Positions 23,742-30,310 of a stretch of DNA of 30,310 nt are shown here, piece after piece (positions within the stretch are counted from its first letter, which is position 1; the number at the start of each line of letters is the position of its first letter). Made by a program: the position numbers and the translations under genes. The DNA is from PCC-6406 sp964353225. Lineage in GTDB: Bacteria; Cyanobacteriota; Cyanobacteriia; Phormidesmidales; Phormidesmidaceae. The notes beneath the pieces are model-generated. The model saw nothing but the letters and a program-made list of their open reading frames with translations, searched no databases and was not told the DNA's origin. The stretch covers positions 1 through 30,310 of the forward strand of contig CAYGVA010000029.1 of NCBI GenBank assembly GCA_964353225.1, written 5' to 3'.

Positions 23742-25445
23742 AACAATTCTATTATAGACAAAGACTCCTTTAAGGATGTAAAAACCGATAATACAGATAG
23801 CATAGAAGATCGAGACGATGCTTCTCAAAGTAAAAGTGCCGGTGTAAAGAGTGTATTTGGCAATCGAAATAGCGCTATCACTCCACTAACGGATGAAGAC
23901 ACACTTACAGATTTGATACTGCTATTTCAACAAGGACAGGATATTGAAAATACTTTGGTTTATGTTGCGACTTTTTTTGAAGGGCTAAGCCCATATGAGT
24001 TCAACCAAGTTGTTTCAATTTTGTTAAGAGATAAAAAGACAAAAATACCAATTGAAAAAGAAGTTTTAACAAATGAAGGAGAGATCAAAAAGCTCAAAGA
24101 CGAAGAGGAAAAGGGGACGCTCGATATATGGAATGAAAACCTCGGTAGACCAGACCAATATCTGAAAAAATGTCATCTAAAGTCAAGTGAGAGTAAGTCT
24201 TCGAGAATTATAGATTTTACTCCTCCTGAACTCAGAGAAGCAATGAAAGATTATCTGAAAGAACAGCAACCTCTCTACTTAGATCATCTTTTTGAGAAAA
24301 CTCAGCTCTTTATGTTTCACCCTTCAATACAAGTTGCGAAGGGTGGGCTAACAATATTAACTGATGCAATACTTACACATCCTACTGTGTATGATGAGCA
24401 ATGGATTTTTCAGTTAGTCAATAATTTAGCCGAAAGAGAGGATTGGGAAATAGATGTCAACCATAATCTATTGCAAAAAATTAGACAGTATTTCAGTCAA
24501 TTAGAGGCTGAGTCAAGACAAAAAATAATCTTTGAGAGAGTCGCTGGTCTGCTTTATTTTATGCTTAGCAATTCTTCTCTAGAAACTACAGTGAAGCGGT
24601 TTTTAGATGAGTTCATGACGCAAAAAAGATACGATGTAGTAGCGGCGATTGTTAATCAGCTAGACCATGTTGATGAGTTTGATAGCCTTTATTGGATAAA
24701 AAGACTCTTAGATAACAGTGGCGATCCAAATGCTATTTCTAAAGCCTATGGAGTACTATATCGAAAGTTAAAATCAAGTGGTTTTCGAGTATATGAAATA
24801 CTGAAAAACCTCTACTCGTGGTTGCCTGATGCCGATTCTCCTACCTCGAGATATTCTCCATCTGCCAAAGCATCTCTAAGCATTTTAGTTGATTATTGTT
24901 CAGGTACACTATCGAGTTTTCCTGAAGATGACTATGGACTATATCCATCCAAATATGTATTGTTTAAGTCTTTCAGGAAAGGTGAAGTTGAGGAAAAATT
25001 GGATATTATTATTAGCTGGTTATTTCACCCAAGTGAGAATGGCAGTTTGGCAGTAGAAAGTATTTTGGAGAACGATGATTTAAGTGCTATCAGTTTCCTA
25101 GGTTCTTTAATAGCAGAGTGGTTCATGATTTTGTCAGGCGTGAATGTTAAAAAACAACCTGAGACAGAATTAGAAAATGCTAACGCAATTGAGATCATGC
25201 TTAGAAAGATAATTTTTTGCACTGATAAATTGAGACAGCAAGAGCTATCACAATTTTGGGGTGAACTCAGCGATTACTATTTGTATAAAATCAATCGTCT
25301 TCCTGTAACTAAGAGCAATGTCATGAGAAAAAGTAAGAGTAGACTAACTCAAAGGCGTAATTCACTTAGAAAGCTAAATAAGCAGTTTAAGAGCATCCGT
25401 AAATCTTCTAAAGTTGAACCATTTGTAGTGAAGGAAGCCAAATAA
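23529..25445 (+). CDS. 638-aa helical protein with N-terminal adaptor
   Basis: ATG 23529 follows AAGGGG. Residues 8-73 repeat the coiled-coil adaptor of the protease. A disordered linker (~75-120) follows. The remaining ~500 residues are mainly helical, of HEAT/TPR-like character: TPPELREAMKDYLKEQ, then MFHPSIQVAKGGLTILTDAI. A very basic tail follows (SKSRLTQRRNSLRKLNKQFK). No Walker A motif is visible, so it is not an evident NTPase. It may be a sensor or scaffold brought to the protease through the shared adaptor. The stop overlaps the next ATG (TAATG). Family unknown. Confidence 0.55.
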   Translation: MPTDNKRQLIKYYQEQIDSTYKQLSKNGEKRDKLKTVRITESSEKNKIDLDEQIEECDELEKELLKKIEELNNSIIDKDSFKDVKTDNTDSIEDRDDASQSKSAGVKSVFGNRNSAITPLTDEDTLTDLILLFQQGQDIENTLVYVATFFEGLSPYEFNQVVSILLRDKKTKIPIEKEVLTNEGEIKKLKDEEEKGTLDIWNENLGRPDQYLKKCHLKSSESKSSRIIDFTPPELREAMKDYLKEQQPLYLDHLFEKTQLFMFHPSIQVAKGGLTILTDAILTHPTVYDEQWIFQLVNNLAEREDWEIDVNHNLLQKIRQYFSQLEAESRQKIIFERVAGLLYFMLSNSSLETTVKRFLDEFMTQKRYDVVAAIVNQLDHVDEFDSLYWIKRLLDNSGDPNAISKAYGVLYRKLKSSGFRVYEILKNLYSWLPDADSPTSRYSPSAKASLSILVDYCSGTLSSFPEDDYGLYPSKYVLFKSFRKGEVEEKLDIIISWLFHPSENGSLAVESILENDDLSAISFLGSLIAEWFMILSGVNVKKQPETELENANAIEIMLRKIIFCTDKLRQQELSQFWGELSDYYLYKINRLPVTKSNVMRKSKSRLTQRRNSLRKLNKQFKSIRKSSKVEPFVVKEAK

Positions 25446-27790
25446 TGCCATCTAATAATACTTTCGACAAAGTTATCCGTGAAGTTGATAAGGATGCAAG
25501 AGTAAGACTATCTTCTGAGCAGTTACTTATCGTAGAGACAAAAAAGAAGGAAGTCAGAATTCACCACAAAGGCTCTTTTCTGACATCTATGTTTGGAGGA
25601 AAGCTCTCATATTACATTGTCGCTAATGATAGCGACTCGTCTAACCTTGCTGAGGGAGCTTTAAAGTGTACTGTCAGGGATTTCAAGGGTGACAGAAGTA
25701 TTGATATAGTCATTAGCTACGAGGTTAGCTGTCCCCCTGGACGTGAGGAGACGGCACTCTATGCACTATGTAGTGGCAACCTGCAACCTGAGGAGGAATT
25801 GGAGGCAATAGTCAAGAAGTATGTGGCTGAGTATAGTCGACCTAACGGGGCTCATTTCATCGACAATTACCTCTCTAAGAGGCCTGAACTGAAAGAGTCA
25901 GTGATGTATGGTGTCCAGCAGGAAACTGGGTTATCGTTCCAGCTCCGTATTTCACTTGCCCGAGAAAATGAACTCAAACCTTTTGTAATCCAGCCAACTT
26001 CCTTTAGCGTGCGTGTCAGGGATTACGATGATGCCCTTGATGTAAATCTCCATGCAGAATTTATCGTAGACGAGGAACAGAAGGTAAGAGCAGTTCTTGA
26101 AGCTGGGCAAGAGATTAAGATCACCAACTTAGTAAAGGAAGGTATTAGGAAATATTTGCGAGCAAATGTCTCCTTACGACAATTTTACTCAGACTTAAAC
26201 ACTTCAATTCAAAATCAGATTTGTGATCATATTAATGATTTAGTTATTGAGCATGGTCGAAAGATTAATTTTTTAACTCTTAGTAGTGATGCAATTGCAT
26301 CTTCTCCACAAGAATTTGAAGAGATAAAGACTACTATTGCTTGTGAGATCCATGATCCAGTGTTGATACCCTTTTTTATTAGCAATGTTTTGCAGATGGA
26401 GTTGAATGATATTGGCAAGTACAGAATGTCTCAGGTTTCAGATCTCGAAAACTGGGTTAATAGTAAGTTAGAGCCCATAATAAAGACTGCCTTATTCGAA
26501 AAGACATATATTCAAGTTCTTCTAAATTTCAGTGAAATTTCTGGCTCGATTAAGAGGCAGATGGAACAGGTTGCTGACGACATAGGCTATTCCGTCAATC
26601 AGATTATTTCAATTCCCGAATTGGAGCCATTAAAACTCACTAAGGACTTTGATGTCGAAGTAGAGGATGAATCTTTTGCCTTAAAGGATGCCAAAGTTGA
26701 AGTCCGCCTCAATATTATTTCAACTTTACATATTCCTGATTTACAAGCTATTGCAAAGGAGCTTAGTCCCAATGTAGACACAAAAGATTTAATTAGGAAG
26801 GAGCTTCTTAATGTCGCACGTCGGTTCCTTAATCAGATCGAACCAGAGAGATTTTACATGCGCTTCTCAGCTCCAGACACCGGTCAAGGTGAAAAAAAAT
26901 CTATTGAGGAGGAATTGTCTGACACGATAAGAATAGCATTAGAAAAACGATTTGAAGCCAAACTTAGTAGCACTGTCATCAAAACTTTAGATACGGAAAT
27001 CAAAATTTGCTATGAGCGCTTGTTTGAGCATATAGGAACATTTGAACTAGAGTTCAATTCATTTAAAGATGGCAAACCTGTTTACCTAGATGGTGACTTT
27101 CAGATAAATGGAGTTGACCAATTCAGCTGGTACACTTTTCAAGCTAGAAAACCAAGCCTTGAAAGTATTCAGAACTGCATCAAGAAAAGTATTCATGCAA
27201 AGTTAAGTAATCTACCCAGTGAAATTCTCTCATACAATAACATTGAGACACAAACCCGCTTAGAACAGTTAGTTAAACAAGTAGCTACAGAGAGTGTGGT
27301 CCAACAGTTTGGCCTTCGAATTGAGGTGAATAATGTTTCTCGAAGATTAACAGAGCTAGAGAAACTAAAGTCTGCTGCTGAGCAGGGACTTGAAGAACTC
27401 CGTATCAGTAAAATTGCTTCTGTAGCAGCAGCAAGGCAAGCAGAGTTGAATTCCCAATTAAGAATTGTTGAAGCTTCGAGTCAAGCAGAGGTTGATGAAT
27501 TAAGAATGCTTCTGGCAAAACGGCAAGAAATAATAGCATTAGAAGATAACGCAGAAGAGTTAGAAGAACTCAATGAGAAAATTGAAAAATTGCAAGAAAA
27601 TCCACCTTCTGGCTCTATTGAAGATGCTGAAGAGTCGCTAAAGTCAATGCGTATGCAGGAATCAGATGCGGATCATTTGTTGGGTTTTTCTCGCCAGATT
27701 AAATCTCTTAAAGCTGGAAGTGGACAAACAGATAATACAGATGAAATTGCTGATGCATCTGGTTCGACTTCTAATGATAAAAATGAATAA
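25445..27790 (+). CDS. Large SPFH/band-7-like repeat protein
   Basis: A 781-aa protein without transmembrane segment. The N-terminus reads VRLSSEQLLIVETKKKEVRI, like the first strands of SPFH (stomatin/flotillin) domains. Related beta-alpha modules seem to recur around 205-320, 335-420 and 430-540, e.g. SFSVRVRDYDDALDVNL. From ~630 to 720 there is an alanine/glutamate-rich coiled coil (ASVAAARQAELNSQLR) like that of flotillins, and the tail is acidic. SPFH proteins build large rings or cages at membranes; here the anchor is missing, so a cytoplasmic vault-like scaffold is possible. Translation is coupled to the preceding gene by TAATG. The assignment is by pattern only. Confidence 0.5.
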   Translation: MPSNNTFDKVIREVDKDARVRLSSEQLLIVETKKKEVRIHHKGSFLTSMFGGKLSYYIVANDSDSSNLAEGALKCTVRDFKGDRSIDIVISYEVSCPPGREETALYALCSGNLQPEEELEAIVKKYVAEYSRPNGAHFIDNYLSKRPELKESVMYGVQQETGLSFQLRISLARENELKPFVIQPTSFSVRVRDYDDALDVNLHAEFIVDEEQKVRAVLEAGQEIKITNLVKEGIRKYLRANVSLRQFYSDLNTSIQNQICDHINDLVIEHGRKINFLTLSSDAIASSPQEFEEIKTTIACEIHDPVLIPFFISNVLQMELNDIGKYRMSQVSDLENWVNSKLEPIIKTALFEKTYIQVLLNFSEISGSIKRQMEQVADDIGYSVNQIISIPELEPLKLTKDFDVEVEDESFALKDAKVEVRLNIISTLHIPDLQAIAKELSPNVDTKDLIRKELLNVARRFLNQIEPERFYMRFSAPDTGQGEKKSIEEELSDTIRIALEKRFEAKLSSTVIKTLDTEIKICYERLFEHIGTFELEFNSFKDGKPVYLDGDFQINGVDQFSWYTFQARKPSLESIQNCIKKSIHAKLSNLPSEILSYNNIETQTRLEQLVKQVATESVVQQFGLRIEVNNVSRRLTELEKLKSAAEQGLEELRISKIASVAAARQAELNSQLRIVEASSQAEVDELRMLLAKRQEIIALEDNAEELEELNEKIEKLQENPPSGSIEDAEESLKSMRMQESDADHLLGFSRQIKSLKAGSGQTDNTDEIADASGSTSNDKNE

Positions 27791-27847
27791 AACGGCGAGA
27801 TTTTACCAGAATTCATCTCACCATTCAGAGCAAGTGTTTGAGTTTAA

Positions 27848-28447
27848 TTGAGACTAGTGGATAATATATCAATAGTTCTTCGCGGTTCAGGTATTTCTAA
27901 TGAGTATAAGCTGGATATATCTCCTAATATGAGGATTATAGATTTTAGGCTGAATGCTCAAACGCTAGTTGGATTCGATGATAACAGTTGTCAAATTATC
28001 ATCGAGCGGACAGGAGACTTTCTGCCAGATGGCTTATTAGTTAGCGAGACTGATATTCAGTCAGGCGATACATTAATAGTTGTCCCTCCTATAGTGCCAA
28101 CTCATAACTCCTTACCGTCTAAACCATCCACCTATAAAAGAATTTATTCTTCTTCTAGTAATCAGGTGAGTTTTGACCTGATTGTTGCCTATAAGCTTCT
28201 ATTGGAAATTGCTGGTGAAAGGAAAAGCACATGGGAATACACTGTTCACCTTCAGGCTTATTATGAGAATAGTCCAAATGGATTTTTCAAAGAATCTGAT
28301 GGAAAAGAACAACATAAGCTAGAGGAATTCGTGCAGGAAGCGCTTGATCGCCAACCTTCTTCTGCGGAGATACGTAAGATTTTAGATGCTTGGTGTGAAG
28401 ATATAATTTTAGGATACCGTGAAACATTTTTTGCCCTTCAAAAATAG
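27848..28447 (+). CDS. Protein with ubiquitin-like beta-grasp N-terminus
   Basis: About 199 aa from TTG 27848; GTG 27857 is an alternative, and no ATG exists near the expected N-terminus. Residues ~5-82 show a beta-grasp rhythm: NISIVLRGSG, SNEYKLDISPNMRIIDF, a helix, then CQIIIERTGDFLPDGLLV and SGDTLIVVPP. The spacing resembles EsaB/YukD-type ubiquitin-like proteins. It does not end in a glycine pair: the domain is followed by ~115 helical residues (WEYTVHLQAYYENSP, LDAWCEDIILGYRE). It is the last gene of the operon, 57 bases after the SPFH-like gene. A partner-binding, non-conjugated role is inferred. Confidence 0.5.
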   Translation: MRLVDNISIVLRGSGISNEYKLDISPNMRIIDFRLNAQTLVGFDDNSCQIIIERTGDFLPDGLLVSETDIQSGDTLIVVPPIVPTHNSLPSKPSTYKRIYSSSSNQVSFDLIVAYKLLLEIAGERKSTWEYTVHLQAYYENSPNGFFKESDGKEQHKLEEFVQEALDRQPSSAEIRKILDAWCEDIILGYRETFFALQK

Positions 28448-28659
28448 GTTTCGCCATTGCACGCTAGAGATACTATGTACTTACAGCAAAGATTATTGTA
28501 GCCTGTCCAGGCTCTCGGGTGGACACTAGTTTTATATGGTAACTTCTGCTTCCTAAACCACTATCAGGTCTCTCAAACCAACATTGCGCAGTTTGTCAAA
28601 GGTAACGGTTCACCCCCTACAGAATGTGTCAATAAGAATGAGACAAAAAAATCAAACAA
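28448..28659. other. Short gene-free region between operon and IS remnants
   Basis: TGTCCA/TGGACA (near 28504-28525) forms a weak hairpin followed by TAGTTTTA, a possible inefficient terminator. TGTCAATAAGAATGAGACA (28626-28644) may be the outer end of the adjoining IS3-like remnant. Confidence 0.3.
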
Positions 28660-28965
28660 TTAGAGTCTACCGAGTTCGTCCTTTTGCGAATGCGTGGGCG
28701 GATTTATCCAAACAGCCGTGGGCACAACCGGAGGTATCGGCGGATGGCTCACGAATCGTTCAGGGTGAGTGCGATAGGCATCGTCTAGGACATCCTGTCT
28801 CTTCTGGGTAATGACCTGAGCTTGGCCTGTATGCATCATCTCAGGGGTCAATAAACCAATGCCGCCATGATGATGTTCCTGGTTGTACCAAGCAAAGAAG
28901 GTTTGACAAAAAGCTCTGGCATCCTCAATGCATCCAAATCGCTTGGGAAAAGTGGGCCTGTATTT
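28660..28965 (-). pseudogene. IS3-family transposase C-terminal fragment
   Basis: The minus-strand frame gives YRPTFPKRFGCIEDARAFCQ, then FFAWYNQEHHHGGIGLLTPE, the C-terminal end of IS3-family OrfB integrase-type transposases. It continues to HPPIPPVVPTAVWINPP and a stop at 28660. It is cut off precisely where the IS5 element begins (28966), just after the position of the last catalytic Glu. The upstream part is missing from the window. Confidence 0.7.
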
Positions 28966-30256
28966 GGGCACTTCGAAAAATAGAAAGATTCCATATTGAT
29001 AGCTCACCAAGAGTAGCCTGTGAGCCAAGCTTAAAAGCATGAAGGTGCTAGAGGTGTCGAGATGAGCAAAGGTTTCGGTCGCATCCAAAAACGTCGCCAA
29101 CGCCTCGAAGCGAGCAAAGACCCCTTGATAGCCCTGAACGAGCTGCTGCCGTGGACGACCTTTGAGCAAGTGCTAGAACAACTGCCGCAGCCAGAGCGCA
29201 AAAGCAAAGCTGGCCGTAAAGCCATAGCCCCCCTGTTACTCTTTAAGCTGTTGTTATTGAAACACCTCTACAACCTCAGTAACGAGCAGAGTGAATACCA
29301 AGCCCATGACCGCGCTTCATTCCGCCGGTTTCTGGGTCTAGGGAACGACGCCGAAATCCCAGATTCGACTAGCCTTGGCAACTTTGAGGACCGTCTCAAG
29401 CAAGCAGGACTGATAGAGATGCTCTTTGAGCAATTTGAGGGCTATCTTCGGCAATGTGGCTACCAAGCCAAAGGCGGTCAAATCATCGACGCCACTATTG
29501 TCCCCGTACCCATCCAGCGCAACAGCCGAGAGCAGAACAAACAGGTTAAATCGGGAGAGATTCCTACCGAGTGGGTGGATGCCCCCCACAAACTAGCCCA
29601 GAAGGACACCGATGCTCGATGGACGAAAAAGCATAACAAGAGTTACTTCGGCTATAAAGACCATATCAACATTGATGTGGAGTATGGCTTCATTCGTCGT
29701 TACAGCGTCACTGATGCCTCAGTCCATGACTCTCAGGCCTTGGGTTCAGTCTTAGACCCAGACAATAGTGGCGACGACATCTGGGCAGATAGCGCCTATC
29801 GCAGTGAGAATATCGAAGCGGCACTGGCGGCACTGGGTCATATTAGCCAAATTCATGAGCGAGCCTATCGTCATCGGCCCCTGAGTGAGGAGCAAACGGC
29901 GTCCAACCGCCAGAAGTCAAAGACCCGAGCCAAGGTGGAACATGTTTTTGGCGCATGGGTGATGACGATGGGGGGCAAGTTAGTTCGATGTATTGGGTCG
30001 GAGCGAGTGAGGGCGCAATTGGGACTCAAGAATCTGGTGTACAACCTCAAGCGATATGTGTTCTGGCAAAAGAAGACGCAAGGCAAGAGGCGGGTGAAGT
30101 GTGTCTAAAAGTTGAAAAGGAGTCAGTAAAAAGGTTGCTTTGAAGCCTAAAGGGTAGGGGATTGGGGGAGGCGTTGATGAATCCATAACTCCTCAAGCAG
30201 CAATGGCATTTTGCAACCTACTAGCTTGTTAAACAAATCTTTTATTCGAAGTGCCC
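28966..30256 (+). mobile_element. IS5-family insertion sequence, apparently intact
   Basis: The terminal repeats GGGCACTTCGAA (28966-28977) and its inverse (30245-30256) bound 1,291 bp with one full transposase gene. The flanks are remnants of two different elements and show no matching target duplication. The ends may have recombined after insertion. Confidence 0.75.
29062..30108 (+). CDS. IS5-family transposase
   Basis: A 348-aa protein of normal length for the family. DDE landmarks are IIDATIVPVP (Asp near 143), SVHDSQALGSVLDPDNS followed by IWADSAYRS, and KVEHVFGAW (Glu near 293). The helix-rich N-terminus (KAGRKAIAPLLLFKLLLLKH) and the NEQSEYQAHDRASFRRFLGL block are typical. GAGG precedes ATG 29062. 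All key residues are present, so it may be active. Confidence 0.85.
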   Translation: MSKGFGRIQKRRQRLEASKDPLIALNELLPWTTFEQVLEQLPQPERKSKAGRKAIAPLLLFKLLLLKHLYNLSNEQSEYQAHDRASFRRFLGLGNDAEIPDSTSLGNFEDRLKQAGLIEMLFEQFEGYLRQCGYQAKGGQIIDATIVPVPIQRNSREQNKQVKSGEIPTEWVDAPHKLAQKDTDARWTKKHNKSYFGYKDHINIDVEYGFIRRYSVTDASVHDSQALGSVLDPDNSGDDIWADSAYRSENIEAALAALGHISQIHERAYRHRPLSEEQTASNRQKSKTRAKVEHVFGAWVMTMGGKLVRCIGSERVRAQLGLKNLVYNLKRYVFWQKKTQGKRRVKCV

Positions 30257-30310
30257 TTAAGCTGCGACTGTCTGGCTTAGAGAGAGCCAGTACTTCTCCT
30301 CAAATTGAAC
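30257..30310 (-). pseudogene. C-terminal end of another transposase-like gene, cut by window edge
   Basis: Seventeen codons read VQFEEKYWLSLSQTVAA then TAA, directly abutting the IS5 right end. The last 17 bases recur in the palindrome at 19945-19962, where the same frame also gives TVAA-stop. It is probably the 3' end of an insertion-sequence gene. Too short to name. Confidence 0.3.

Noticed and set aside
28584..28811. 75-codon plus-strand frame
   Set aside because: Antisense of the IS3-family fragment, which has clear family motifs.
1..30310. tRNA or rRNA genes
   Set aside because: No cloverleaf with a GTTCRA-type T-arm or rRNA-like conserved segment was noticed on either strand by eye.

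Overview
The window looks cyanobacterial. Two copies of the HIP1 octamer GCGATCGC are present (6460-6467 and 22081-22088). The insertion sequences and MITE-like elements, the ARC6-type IMS domain, and the trypsin, TRYPCO and GTPase operons are types I know mainly from filamentous or otherwise large-genome cyanobacteria. The left third has a plasmid flavour and the rest is accessory island DNA, so a large plasmid or a plasmid-derived chromosomal island is likely. I cannot name the species.

Layout. (1) 1-7.6 kb is a plasmid-like backbone of higher GC. It has a winged-helix replication-type protein carrying iteron-like repeats, a small ribbon-helix-helix protein behind a compact promoter/terminator unit, a 702-aa tyrosine recombinase, and a KfrA-like coiled-coil DNA-binding protein with two palindromic operators at its promoter. 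It also has an exported protein made of eight copies of a 15-residue repeat, a 51-aa gene, an HNH nuclease and a 68-aa protein. (2) 7.6-8.4 kb is a repeat-rich junction with a 142-bp MITE and three copies of a 16-bp repeat. (3) 8.4-18.1 kb is one AT-richer minus-strand operon of eight genes: three small P-loop GTPases, a large one-pass membrane protein, a multi-pass membrane protein with a degenerate FHA-like domain, an exported vWA protein, a lipoprotein with PPC-like and IMS domains, and a secreted or anchored beta-lactamase-fold serine hydrolase. (4) 18.4-21.2 kb is an insertion-sequence graveyard, with an IS1-like element nested inside a related one and fragments of ISKra4 and IS1380 elements inside that. 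(5) 22.0-28.4 kb is a plus-strand, very AT-rich operon: a TRYPCO1-type protein, a trypsin-like protease with a C-terminal coiled-coil adaptor, a 638-aa helical protein starting with the same adaptor, a 781-aa protein that looks like repeated SPFH/band-7 domains, and a protein with a ubiquitin-like beta-grasp N-terminus. (6) 28.6-30.3 kb holds an apparently intact IS5-family element between remnants of two other transposases.

How the genes may work together. The minus-strand operon looks like a membrane-spanning signalling machine. GTPases inside the cell would couple to a GTPase-associated membrane protein, with FHA and vWA scaffolds linking to envelope proteins. The plus-strand operon looks like a protease-effector conflict system in which the protease and its large partner meet through a shared adaptor, organised by an SPFH-like scaffold and a ubiquitin-like protein. 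Family names come from motifs read by eye and from general knowledge of NTPase/GTPase- and TRYPCO-type conflict systems. No database search was possible.
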